From the NCBI GenBank assembly GCA_937926145.1, contig CALANW010000130.1, positions 1 to 23,041 of the forward strand: DNA of 23,041 nucleotides. The letters are read 5' to 3'. Numbering within the stretch: the stretch's first letter is position 1; every line of letters begins with the position of its first letter. Position numbers and translations under genes: made by a program. Source of the DNA: an uncultured Ruminococcus sp. (GTDB lineage: Bacteria; Bacillota; Clostridia; Oscillospirales; Ruminococcaceae). Under the pieces are notes generated by a model that worked only from the letters and a program-made list of their open reading frames with translations, had not been told where the DNA came from and searched no databases. Of this stretch, positions 1 through 6,546 are shown piece by piece.

Positions 1-47
1 TTATCATAATATACAATAATTATCTTATATATTGTGCAACTATGCTA

Positions 48-76
48 TTGACTTAATGTTTATATTATTATATGAT
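48..76 (+). promoter_or_regulatory. Likely sigma-A promoter of the surface-protein gene
   Basis: TTGACT at 48-53 and TATGAT at 71-76 are separated by exactly 17 bases, close to the housekeeping consensus, which puts the start of transcription near 83. The leader would contain a small inverted repeat, CGGTA at 91-95 and TACCG at 103-107, directly before a second TATAAT at 108-113. That second -10 lacks a convincing -35 at proper spacing. Sequence match only. Confidence 0.55.
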
Positions 77-129
77 TATTTTATCATAGACGGTACAGAG
101 ATTACCGTATAATATTGAAGGAATAGAAT

Positions 130-726
130 ATGAACATCAAAAAGGCAATATCAGTTATTGCAGCAGCCGTAACGGCAGTGTCAATGCTTGCAGCAAACGC
201 TTTTGCAGCAACAACAATTCAGCTTGACAGTGAATACGCAGGAAACTGGGGTGCAGGCGCTTTCATTCCGCAGAGCGAACTTGAAGCCATCGGCGGTGAT
301 GTAAGAGTAACACTCGACGTTGAAACGGTTGAACCCGGCAACGAAAATCAGTTCCTTGTAACACCTATGGACTACAGCGCTCCAAGCTGGCCCCGTATCA
401 CAGACAAGTGCACAGGTGATGATCTCATCGCAAAGAGTGACCAGTTCATCGTTCTCGTTCAGGGCGAAACAAGAGTTGAATTCGTTGTTCCGCAGGACGT
501 TATTGAAGGACTTACCGACAAGGACGGCGAATGCGGAATCGGTTTTCAGGTTTGCAACGTTATTGTAAAGTCTGCAACTCTTGAAGCAGGCGAAACAGAA
601 AAGCCTGCAAGGATCATCGACAATGACAACGTTATCCCCTACTGCTTCGGCGAATATGAGATGCCAGAAGAAACAGCAGAAGCTGCTCCTGCCGAAACAG
701 AGATCGCAGAAACATCTTCTCCTTAG
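130..726 (+). CDS. Secreted surface protein, truncated by an amber stop at its sorting motif
   Basis: The ATG at 130 follows AAGGA (118-122) with 7 bases of spacing. The 198-residue product starts with a clear signal peptide: Lys4-Lys5, then a hydrophobic stretch to about residue 26 ending AFAA. The middle (about 30-155) alternates short hydrophobic strands and has patterns such as IPQSELEAIGGDVRVTLDVE and VEFVVPQDVIEGL, which resemble small beta-sandwich (carbohydrate-binding-like) domains of ruminococcal surface proteins; this is a resemblance, not an identification. The last 25 residues are rich in Glu, Ala and Thr, as expected of a wall-spanning linker. The frame ends at TAG (724-726), but the same frame continues to 810 with the missing half of a sorting signal (see 724-810). 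As written the protein would be released rather than anchored. It is either a nonsense-mutated gene or a sequence error. Confidence 0.75.
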   Translation: MNIKKAISVIAAAVTAVSMLAANAFAATTIQLDSEYAGNWGAGAFIPQSELEAIGGDVRVTLDVETVEPGNENQFLVTPMDYSAPSWPRITDKCTGDDLIAKSDQFIVLVQGETRVEFVVPQDVIEGLTDKDGECGIGFQVCNVIVKSATLEAGETEKPARIIDNDNVIPYCFGEYEMPEETAEAAPAETEIAETSSP

Positions 727-810
727 ACAGGCAACAATTCCGCAGCAGTTCTTGTTTGCATTACAGCAGCCGCAGGCGTTGCGGCTTTTGCAGCAAGAAA
801 AAGAAAGTAA
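724..810 (+). other. In-frame amber codon plus orphaned sorting-signal tail
   Basis: Reading through TAG at 724-726 in the frame of the upstream gene gives TGNNS, a hydrophobic run AAVLVCITAAAGVAAFAA and the basic tail RKRK, then TAA at 808-810. With CAG in place of TAG the junction would read SPQTGNNS, a PxTG-type sortase motif. Motif, membrane helix and positive tail are all in order and uninterrupted. A single C-to-T change therefore explains the truncation. The full protein would be 226 residues. Confidence 0.7.
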
Positions 811-841
811 TATTAACGCCGATAAAATATAGGAAAATTGT

Positions 842-947
842 TTATACTAATTTTTAAACTCAAAGTGTACAAAAAATCAAACAAAAGCTCGCATATATGG
901 CTTTTGTGCCGATTTTTTGTCTACACTTTGATTAAAAATTAGTATTA
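842..947. repeat. Palindromic repeat, copy 1 (MITE-like)
   Basis: This 106 bp element has imperfect terminal inverted repeats of about 37 bases. The left end TTATACTAATTTTTAAA mirrors the right end TTAAAAATTAGTATTA, and the inner part is CAAAGTGTA then CAAAAAATC. Its centre is a second hairpin, 881-888 pairing with 900-907 around an 11-base loop, followed by GCCGATTTTTTG. A second copy lies at 1183-1287, about 95% identical by eye (four substitutions and one indel). No transposase is encoded. The element directly follows the surface-protein gene, and its central hairpin plus T-run could act as that gene's terminator. The family is not recognised. Confidence 0.85.
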
Positions 948-1054
948 AAGCCGTTTCCCGCAGCTTTAGCTTCATTTGTTCAAATTTTCTTATAAACGGC
1001 GATTAATATATATGTACCCCTCCAAAATACCCGATTTTCCCTCCCCAAGATCTG

Positions 1055-1130
1055 CACCGCTCAAAGGAGTTTGAACATTTTTCAAGTGACCGTAAATGTT
1101 CAAAAATTACTCCTTTGAGCGGTGTTTTTT
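1055..1130 (+). terminator. Long perfect hairpin with T-run
   Basis: CACCGCTCAAAGGAGT (1055-1070) pairs perfectly with 1109-1124, and the next ten bases TTGAACATTT (1071-1080) pair perfectly with 1094-1103. This leaves a 5-base bulge (1104-1108) and a 13-base loop. The stem is followed by TTTTTT at 1125-1130, as in a rho-independent terminator for + strand transcripts. It lies just before the AraC promoter and may insulate it. With 26 base pairs it is much longer than a standard terminator stem, so another role, such as a small structured RNA or a separate repeat family, is possible. Confidence 0.6.
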
Positions 1131-1141
1131 CGTGCCTGTCC

Positions 1142-1170
1142 TTGACAAAACGGCATTAAAATGGTATTAT
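1142..1170 (+). promoter_or_regulatory. Sigma-A promoter of the AraC-type regulator
   Basis: A perfect TTGACA at 1142-1147 and TATTAT at 1165-1170 are separated by 17 bases, placing transcription start near 1177. The transcript would begin a few bases before repeat copy 2 and carry the whole repeat in its leader. Confidence 0.7.
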
Positions 1171-1182
1171 TAAAGGTAAATT

Positions 1183-1287
1183 TTATACTAATTTTTAAAC
1201 TGAAAGTGTACAAAAAATCAAGCAAAAGCTCGCATAAATGGCTTTTGCGCCGTTTTTTGTCTACACTTTGATTAAAAATTAGTATTA
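1183..1287. repeat. Palindromic repeat, copy 2 (in the AraC gene leader)
   Basis: This is the second copy of the 842-947 element, 105 bp, with the same ends and the same central hairpin (1222-1229 pairing with 1241-1248). Relative to copy 1, the outermost pair of the central stem changed from A-T (881/907) to G-C (1222/1248), so pairing was kept. It ends four bases before the GAGG ribosome binding site of the AraC-type gene. Confidence 0.85.
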
Positions 1288-1303
1288 AGCCGAGGTGCAT
1301 AGA

Positions 1304-2119
1304 ATGCAAAAGCAAGTTTTTCCGATAATCGGAGATGAAAAAGACCTGCCGTTTTATATTGTCGGCATCGGTGTGGAGTGCTGGCAGTATCCCGTTGACC
1401 GAACGGGCGGCTATGATTATCCGCAGATACTCGTCACAAATGAGGGTGAGGGCGAAATAATCGTTAACGGCGAGAGCGTGAAGCTGCCCGAAAATTCCGT
1501 TTTCTATATTCCGCCGCATCTTCCCCATAAATATCATTCGCTGTCCAAGGCTTGGATAGTGAGCTGGGTATGTTTTTCGGGTTACGGCGCAGAGCCGCTG
1601 CTCGAAAAATGGGGACTTGACCATTACGATTACTTCCCTGCCGCTGATGCTGAGCGAATGAACCGCATACTCCGCAAGGCTTATTACACGATAAAGAGCG
1701 ACAAAATTTACGGCAATCACTATGCTTCGGCGAACCTTTACGACCTGCTTATCGAATACAGAAAAATCGCGGACAACCGCCAGTCGGAGCTGACTTCCGT
1801 AAGCACAGCGGCGCTTGCAGACGTGCTCCAGTTCATCGAAGAAAACTATTCGGGCGCGATAAAGCTTGCCGATATGGCTAACACGGCAGGCATCACCGAG
1901 CAGCATCTTTGCCGACTTTTCAAGAAAAATTTTCAGATGCGTCCAATGGAATATCTCACAAAGGTGCGTATCCAACACGCAAAGGAAATGCTTGTTTACT
2001 CCGAAAAAAATATTGCCGATATAGCGAAAGCCGCAGGCTTCCCCGACAATTCCTACTTCTCCGCCCAGTTCAAAAAATACGAGGGCATCACTCCCGGCGA
2101 ATATCGCGGCGGAAAATAA
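1304..2119 (+). CDS. AraC-family transcriptional regulator
   Basis: The product is a 271-residue activator-type protein. The N-terminal half (about 20-110) is cupin-like, with the pattern ILVTNEGEGEIIVNGESVKL followed by FYIPPHLPHKYHSL, the usual effector-binding barrel of this family. The C-terminal ~100 residues carry two helix-turn-helix motifs: the first around IKLADMANTAGITEQHLCRL, the second around IADIAKAAGFPDNSYFSAQF and ending KYEGITPGEYR, the classic AraC tail. A GTG at 1295 is in frame, but the ATG at 1304 is preferred because GAGG (1292-1295) lies 8 bases before it; the GTG is inside that ribosome binding site. The gene is transcribed from the 1142-1170 promoter and probably continues into the broken gene at 2140. 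The ligand is unknown; the cupin type suggests a sugar or other small molecule. Confidence 0.9.
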   Translation: MQKQVFPIIGDEKDLPFYIVGIGVECWQYPVDRTGGYDYPQILVTNEGEGEIIVNGESVKLPENSVFYIPPHLPHKYHSLSKAWIVSWVCFSGYGAEPLLEKWGLDHYDYFPAADAERMNRILRKAYYTIKSDKIYGNHYASANLYDLLIEYRKIADNRQSELTSVSTAALADVLQFIEENYSGAIKLADMANTAGITEQHLCRLFKKNFQMRPMEYLTKVRIQHAKEMLVYSEKNIADIAKAAGFPDNSYFSAQFKKYEGITPGEYRGGK

Positions 2120-2139
2120 ATCCGAAAGGACACAGCATA

Positions 2140-2601
2140 ATGAACGACGAAATTATCCTTGACTTTAATGCGCTTTGCAGGCTTGCAGAGCAGAAAAAGC
2201 TTTCGGCGGAAGCTGAAAAATACATATATCTTTTATGACTCGGATTGACCGAGCGCGAGGCGGTCTCGGCTTGCTACAATCCTGCGACAAAGACCGTTGA
2301 CCTTGACGACAGAACGGTTTTCATCAAGGAGGAAAAGATAGAAAACCGCCTTTCATCGGACGGCGGAAAGCCATTCCCGCACGAAGAATTATCAGCCGTT
2401 CATTCCGAGCTTGAAAAAGCCGAAATTTCGCCCGAAAACATTTATAAATCGGGATTTTTCAATATTCGCTTCGAGCAATCTCTGCTGAAACAGCCTGAGG
2501 ACAGCGTTCGCATAAGAGAAATGATGCGTCACATCAAGCGCAGTGCCGAAGAACTTGATCTCGAGTATGAAAATTACTGCAAAATGCGCAACAAGGCATA
2601 A
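2140..2601 (+). pseudogene. Unrecognised small protein broken by an in-frame TGA
   Basis: The ATG at 2140 has a good upstream site (AAAGGA, 2125-2130) and lies 20 bases after the AraC-type gene, so the two probably share a transcript. The frame runs 32 codons (ending KYIYLL), meets TGA at 2236-2238, then stays open for 120 more codons to TAA at 2599-2601. The downstream part begins LGLTEREAVSACYN and reads as real protein: charged, balanced, with a likely helical C-terminus. No ribosome binding site precedes the only nearby restart (TTG at 2245). A single base change in the TGA (to TTA, TCA, TGG or CGA) would restore a 153-residue protein. I do not recognise the family. It may be a decayed gene or a sequence error. 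Confidence 0.65.
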
Positions 2602-2605
2602 AATT

Positions 2606-2656
2606 ATCGCCGAACAAAGCGTTTAAAAGCATTTTGTTCGGCGATTTATTATTTTT
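2606..2656. terminator. Terminator between convergent genes
   Basis: ATCGCCGAACAAA (2606-2618) pairs perfectly over 13 bases with 2633-2645, with a 14-base loop. A T-rich tract follows on the + strand (2645-2656) and a shorter AATTTTAT follows on the minus strand. It lies between the stop codons of the broken gene (2601) and the methyltransferase (2649), so it may serve both. Confidence 0.75.
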
Positions 2657-3434
2657 CCATAACGATTATCTTGTTGGAGATATTGCTTACGAATTTTATT
2701 TTGCCGAGGAATTTATATATCGGCGCAAACACTGCCATTCCCTCGCAAAGGCTATGCTCCTCAACATAGCGGAAGCCCGAAATTATTTTGTCAAGCTCCT
2801 CGCCGTTTTTAACGCCCCAAGTGAACTTCGCTTTGCTGCCCTCGATCGACTTTTCCTTCATTCGCTTTGCTACCATTGGACTCATCGTTTCGACCAATAC
2901 AACGGCGTGTTCAAAGCGTTTTTCGATGACTGCGAATATATGCTTCACATCGCTCTCGGAAAGATACATCGTCAGACCCTCGATGATAACAAGCGCAGGA
3001 ACGTCTTTTTCCGCTATCTCTCCGCCCCAGTCGTCCATTGCCGACATTGGTATCTGCGTTATCTTTTCGGTCGGGGTAAGTATCTTGCTTCGCACTTCGA
3101 TAGTTTCGGGCAGGTCGAGGTTATACCAGTGCGAGAAGTTTTTCATTCGGTAACAGCGCGTGTCCAGACCGCAGGCGATATTTACGACAACAGCATTTTT
3201 GAACTTCGCGAGATATTTTTTCGCAAGTCTGTCGAGGACTATCGTTCGTGCGATAACTCCGTCGTGCATCGCTTTGTCTTTATCGGCGAGCGAGAAATCG
3301 TAGTTGAGCTTTTCGACTATTTCAACAGCCTTTTTATCCGATATCGCGCCGCGCGTTTTTGTTTCTTTCGCTCTCGCATAAATAGTTTGCAGCATCGTTT
3401 CGGGAACGCCCGAAAGTGTTATTTTTTCACCCAT
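2649..3434 (-). CDS. Class I SAM-dependent methyltransferase (PPM1/LCMT-like family)
   Basis: The product has 261 residues. The SAM-binding motif VVNIACGLDTRCYRM (about 83-97) and the later EGLTMYLSE (about 152-160) are diagnostic of the leucine carboxyl methyltransferase/PPM1-like family, which in bacteria includes many O-methyltransferases of secondary metabolism; the substrate here cannot be told. The N-terminus LSGVPETMLQTIYARAKET is also typical. The ATG at 3434 follows an AAAGG with somewhat long spacing. The gene stands alone, converging on the 2140-2601 gene, with its own extended -10 promoter and a palindromic site just upstream, so it is probably regulated separately. No membrane segments or signal peptide are seen; it is a cytoplasmic enzyme. 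Confidence 0.85.
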   Translation of the reverse strand: MGEKITLSGVPETMLQTIYARAKETKTRGAISDKKAVEIVEKLNYDFSLADKDKAMHDGVIARTIVLDRLAKKYLAKFKNAVVVNIACGLDTRCYRMKNFSHWYNLDLPETIEVRSKILTPTEKITQIPMSAMDDWGGEIAEKDVPALVIIEGLTMYLSESDVKHIFAVIEKRFEHAVVLVETMSPMVAKRMKEKSIEGSKAKFTWGVKNGEELDKIISGFRYVEEHSLCEGMAVFAPIYKFLGKIKFVSNISNKIIVMEK

Positions 3435-3463
3435 TTTTGATATCCCTTTCTCATATAAAAAAT

Positions 3464-3472
3464 ATTATACCA
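3464..3472 (-). promoter_or_regulatory. Extended -10 promoter of the methyltransferase
   Basis: Read on the minus strand the site is TGGTATAAT, a perfect extended -10. No good -35 hexamer is present at normal spacing; the position is instead occupied by the palindrome at 3481-3496. The start of transcription would fall near 3457. Confidence 0.6.
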
Positions 3473-3480
3473 AGCAATAT

Positions 3481-3496
3481 GTTAGCCTCAGCTAAC
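3481..3496. promoter_or_regulatory. Palindromic operator candidate
   Basis: GTTAGC CTCA GCTAAC is a perfect 6+6 inverted repeat centred about 31 bases before the predicted start of the methyltransferase transcript, over the -35 position. The half-site GTTAG/CTAAC resembles the half-sites of DtxR/IdeR iron boxes, but the spacing between halves is wider than in that consensus, so the regulator is not assigned. Confidence 0.45.
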
Positions 3497-3642
3497 CAAT
3501 AAGCATAAAATAAACAGAATTTCTCTGCTACTTTATATTATCATATTTCCGTTAAAAAATCAAGCTTTTTTTACAAATGCAAAACACGGTCAAAAATCCG
3601 TTCAAAGCGTCCGTATCAATTTCGGATATGTCACCTAAGGAT

Positions 3643-3689
3643 AAAGCTTCGGAACAGTCGATATAATTAACACCGAAGAAGCTTTTTTT
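3643..3689 (+). other. Leader hairpin with T-run upstream of the acylphosphatase
   Basis: AAAGCTTCGG (3643-3652) pairs imperfectly (3-base bulge) with CCGAAGAAGCTTT (3672-3684), followed by T residues to 3689. It resembles a rho-independent terminator, yet no gene lies upstream on this strand. A TATAAT at 3662-3667 sits in its loop and may be the acylphosphatase -10, though its -35 is poor. The rest of the gene-free stretch 3497-3642 shows nothing I can name. Confidence 0.35.
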
Positions 3690-3755
3690 CTAAAGTTTCC
3701 GAATTTTTTGCCGATAAATAAATTGCAAAGATATTTTCCGAACGGGGTGAAAACA

Positions 3756-4025
3756 TTGGATAAAATACGCAGGCATTATATTTTTTACGGAAATGTGCAG
3801 GGTGTAGGCTTTCGTTACACAGCCTGCTGTATGGCACGAAAATACGGCATTTCGGGTTGGGTGAAAAACCTTGACGATGGCTCTGTTGAAATGGAAGCCG
3901 AGGGCAGACCCATTGACATAGACTATTTGATAAGCTCGCTCGAAGACCTAAAATGGGGTTCTGTCGAACGCATCGATTCAAAAAATATCCCTCTGCACGG
4001 CGGATATGATTTTGAGATATTATAA
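3756..4025 (+). CDS. Acylphosphatase
   Basis: This small cytoplasmic enzyme hydrolyses acyl phosphates. Starting at TTG 3756 gives 89 residues, the usual family length. GGTGA at 3746-3750 provides a ribosome binding site 5 bases before it. An ATG at 3708 is in frame but would add 16 residues with no family counterpart and has no such site; a GTG at 3747 overlaps the site. The family signature GNVQGVGFRYTA contains the catalytic Arg, and GWVKNLDDGSVEMEAEG contains the catalytic Asn. The C-terminus ends YDFEIL, as is typical. It is a single gene closed by the terminator at 4032-4066 and faces the end of the cobalamin operon. Confidence 0.92.
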   Translation: MDKIRRHYIFYGNVQGVGFRYTACCMARKYGISGWVKNLDDGSVEMEAEGRPIDIDYLISSLEDLKWGSVERIDSKNIPLHGGYDFEIL

Positions 4026-4031
4026 TATTTA

Positions 4032-4066
4032 CCCGTATTTTCAGCCAAGAAATACGGGCATTTTTT
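4032..4066 (+). terminator. Terminator after the acylphosphatase, shared end of the cobalamin operon
   Basis: CCCGTATTT (4032-4040) and AAATACGGG (4050-4058) form a 9 bp stem with a 9-base loop, followed by CATTTTTT. It terminates the + strand gene. On the minus strand it follows the stop codon of cbiC with only an A/T-rich flank, so it may also weakly end the 19 kb operon. Confidence 0.75.
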
Positions 4067-4694
4067 ATCTTCCGCCGAACATATACAAGAGCGCGTTGCA
4101 TATCGCCGCCGCAACATTGCTGCCGCCTTTTCTTCCCCTCGCGACAATATAAGGCACTCCCGATGCCATTATAAGCTCTTTCGACTGGACGACGTTCACA
4201 AATCCGACGGGAACGCCTATGACAAGCGCAGGCACAAAGCTTTTGTCCCGAATAGTTTCGCTAAGTCGGACGAGCGCAGTCGGAGCGTTTCCGACTGCGT
4301 ATATCACAGACTTTCCGAGCCTTGCCGCTTTGTCCACCGAGGCTGTCGCTCTGGTCGTTCCGTTCAGCTTCGCTTCTGCGGCAACGTCCTCATCGGACAT
4401 AAAGCACATCACTTCACAGCCGAGTTTTTTCAGCGCAGACTTATTCACGCCCGACTTTGCCATATTCGTATCGGTGACGATGACCGCGCCGCTTTTCAGC
4501 AGTTTTTCCGCCGTCTGCATAACATTTTCGGAGAAGCAAAGGTTGTCGAGATAGTCGAAATCAGCCGTTGTATGAATGACGCGCATCACAACGGGTTTGA
4601 TGTCCTCGGGGATAATTCTGCCGCCGAGTTCGCTTTCGATTATCTGAAAACTGCGCTTCTCAATATCCTCGGGCAAAACATATTCAAGGTTCAA
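4065..4694 (-). CDS. cbiC: Cobalt-precorrin-8 methylmutase
   Basis: CbiC/CobH moves the C11 methyl group to C12 of cobalt-precorrin-8, yielding cobyrinate. The 209-residue length fits the family. The N-terminus has IEKRSFQII, and RVIHTTADFDY places His41 where the family has its catalytic histidine. Later GVPVGFVNVVQSKE and ARGRKGGSNVAAAICNALL are also characteristic. The start is TTG at 4692-4694, overlapping the stop of the adenosyltransferase by 4 bases, with AGGGG about 8 bases before it. No ATG fits the family N-terminus better. This is the last gene of the operon. Confidence 0.93.
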   Translation of the reverse strand: MNLEYVLPEDIEKRSFQIIESELGGRIIPEDIKPVVMRVIHTTADFDYLDNLCFSENVMQTAEKLLKSGAVIVTDTNMAKSGVNKSALKKLGCEVMCFMSDEDVAAEAKLNGTTRATASVDKAARLGKSVIYAVGNAPTALVRLSETIRDKSFVPALVIGVPVGFVNVVQSKELIMASGVPYIVARGRKGGSNVAAAICNALLYMFGGR

Positions 4695-5200
4695 AACTCT
4701 ATCCCCTTTCGCGCTGTGATGCCATTTTCATAAGGGTGCTTGACGCACTTTATCTCGCTGACATAATCAGCTTTTTCAACAAAAATTTCATCGGGGTTTC
4801 TTCCCGTGAGAACGACTTCTGCGTTTTCCAAGCCGCCAAAAATAAGCTTCTGCGCACGTTCCTTATCCATAAGTCCGTATTTGTAAGCCGCGTTGAATTC
4901 ATCAACGATGACCATATCGAAACCGCCGCCGAAAGCTTCTTCAAGCAGGCTGTTATGACAGGCGGTGATGTCGGCTTTGTCCGCTTCGGTCATATTTTTG
5001 AAAAACGGATAGTGCCTGTCGCAGCGGATAACTTTTATGTTCGACAAAGCTCTGAGCGCCGCGAGTTCGGACGTTTCTCCGCCTTTCATCAGCTGCAAAA
5101 AGCAGACTTTCATTTCCGCCCCCGAAGCACGGAGCGCAAGTCCGAGCGATGCAGTAGTTTTGCCCTTTCCGTCACCGCAGTAGATATGTAAAAGTCCCAT
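4691..5200 (-). CDS. cobO: Cob(I)yrinic acid a,c-diamide adenosyltransferase (CobO/BtuR type)
   Basis: This ATP-dependent enzyme adds the 5'-deoxyadenosyl group to cobalt(I) corrinoids. The ATG at 5200 gives 169 residues beginning MGLLHIYCGDGKGKTTASLG, with the P-loop at 9-16. The motif MVIVDEFNAAYKYGL and the C-terminal HPYENGITARKGIEF (family: HPY..G..AR.GIE) confirm the BtuR/CobO family. An upstream in-frame ATG (5236) lies inside cbiA and is unlikely; GGAGGA lies properly before 5200. The start overlaps the cbiA stop by one base and the end overlaps cbiC by four. It may serve both de novo synthesis and salvage. Confidence 0.93.
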   Translation of the reverse strand: MGLLHIYCGDGKGKTTASLGLALRASGAEMKVCFLQLMKGGETSELAALRALSNIKVIRCDRHYPFFKNMTEADKADITACHNSLLEEAFGGGFDMVIVDEFNAAYKYGLMDKERAQKLIFGGLENAEVVLTGRNPDEIFVEKADYVSEIKCVKHPYENGITARKGIEF

Positions 5201-6546
5201 TATTTTTCCTCCTTTGAGCGTTTGAACTCGGCGCATTTTCGTGCAAAATTCGCCGCAGTTTCGATGTTTGAATAAAAATACAGATGTGGAAAACCTGCGT
5301 ACATATTCTCATTTGCGTGAACACATTTCCAGCTCCGACCGTCCGTTTTTTCTACCGTGAAAGCTTCTCCGCAGTTCGTGCTGTCCCAGTAGTGGAACTC
5401 GTGTGCAGGAAAAGCTTCACCTTTTCTGCAAAGCAAATTGTCATTTTGTGCAGTCATTTTCACATAGCCGAAACGGTTTAGCTTCGGCGTTTTGTATGCT
5501 TTCCCGTCAATTATCCCGACAAGCTTATGCACGTTTCCGTCACTGTCTTCCAGCGTTTCGTGAAGATACATAAAGCCGCCGCACTCGGCAATTGTCGGAA
5601 TCCCCGAGTGAATTTTTTTGCGCATACTTTCAAGCATAGCCTTGTTTTGAGCAAGCTTTTCCGCATATAATTCGGGGTAGCCGCCGCAAAGGATAAGCCC
5701 GTCCGCATTTTCGGGAACGGCTTTATCATAAAGCGGAGAAAAATACACTATCTCACAGCCGAGCTTTTGCAAAAGTGAAATATTATCGGCATAAATGAAG
5801 CAAAACGCACTGTCCTTTGCGACTGCGATAACGGGGCGCTCGTTTATTTTCGGCAGGCTTGGAGAAGTGAACTTCGGGAGCGGACTTTCCGCAAATCCGA
5901 GCAGTTTATCAAGCTTTAAATTTCTCTCCGCAAGCTCGCCGAGCCGTGATAATTTTTCCTTTATATCCGAAATCTCGTCAGCTGTGACAAGTCCGAGGTG
6001 GCGGCTTTCAAACGTCAGATCGTTCTTCGAAATGAACCCGAAATACTCCGTTCCCAACTCACGGCAAAGGCTTTCCGCTTTCTCCGTAAGCTTTTCGGGC
6101 AGTTGATTGAAGATAAAACCGACAATGTTGTTCGGCTTTTTGTATTCGAGAAAGCCTTTCATCACCGCGCCGATAGAATCGCTCATTCCCTTGCAGCCGA
6201 TGACGATGACCGCAGGCGTTTCGGTTATCACGGAAACAGAATACGCCGAACCTCTGCCGTTCGCGCCGTCATAGAAGCCCATTACGCCCTCGATAACGGA
6301 AATATCCGCACCGCCGCCGTTTTCGCAAAGCAGATATTTTAGTGTATTGTCATCACAGAAAAAGCTGTCGAGATTGAACGCCGACGTGCCGATTATTTTT
6401 TCGTGAAACATCGGGTCGATGTAGTCAGGACCGCACTTGAACGATGCAACACGCATTTTTCTGTTGACGAGTGCCTGCAAAACCGCGCAGGTCACGGTCG
6501 TTTTTCCGCAGCCGCTATTCGTGCCGCCGATGATGATCCTTTTCAT
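5200..6546 (-). CDS. cbiA: Cobyrinate a,c-diamide synthase
   Basis: CbiA amidates the a and c carboxylates of cobyrinate using glutamine and ATP. It has 448 residues. The N-terminal half is a dethiobiotin-synthetase-like ATPase with the P-loop GGTNSGCGKTT (7-17) and VIEGVMGFYDG (84-94). The C-terminal half is a class I glutamine amidotransferase with GLILCGGYPELYAE (283-296), nucleophile Cys322 in AECGGFMYL, and the late His in FPHLYFYSN. CobB of the aerobic pathway is the same family, but the cbi context favours CbiA. It overlaps cbiET by 4 bases and cobO by 1. Confidence 0.94.
   Translation of the reverse strand: MKRIIIGGTNSGCGKTTVTCAVLQALVNRKMRVASFKCGPDYIDPMFHEKIIGTSAFNLDSFFCDDNTLKYLLCENGGGADISVIEGVMGFYDGANGRGSAYSVSVITETPAVIVIGCKGMSDSIGAVMKGFLEYKKPNNIVGFIFNQLPEKLTEKAESLCRELGTEYFGFISKNDLTFESRHLGLVTADEISDIKEKLSRLGELAERNLKLDKLLGFAESPLPKFTSPSLPKINERPVIAVAKDSAFCFIYADNISLLQKLGCEIVYFSPLYDKAVPENADGLILCGGYPELYAEKLAQNKAMLESMRKKIHSGIPTIAECGGFMYLHETLEDSDGNVHKLVGIIDGKAYKTPKLNRFGYVKMTAQNDNLLCRKGEAFPAHEFHYWDSTNCGEAFTVEKTDGRSWKCVHANENMYAGFPHLYFYSNIETAANFARKCAEFKRSKEEK

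Noticed and set aside
581..832. 83-codon frame overlapping the end of the surface-protein gene
   Set aside because: Out of frame with the real gene, Gln/Leu-rich low-complexity translation, no ribosome binding site.
1071..1118. Short 15-codon frame after the AAAGGAG inside the long hairpin
   Set aside because: It starts with TTG directly against the SD-like bases with no spacing and is enclosed in the stem; no evidence that it is translated.
724..2238. Stop-codon reassignment (TAG or TGA read as sense)
   Set aside because: TAG ends the permease gene and TGA ends many operon genes at conserved C-termini, so both are ordinary stops here.
2634..3440. Long + strand open frame (268 codons) covering the methyltransferase
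   Set aside because: It is the antisense shadow of a gene with clear family motifs; its translation shows no domain and the frame has no ribosome binding site.
3481..3496. Assignment of the palindrome as a canonical DtxR/IdeR iron box
   Set aside because: Half-sites are similar but the gap between them is wider than in the known consensus, so only a generic operator call is made.
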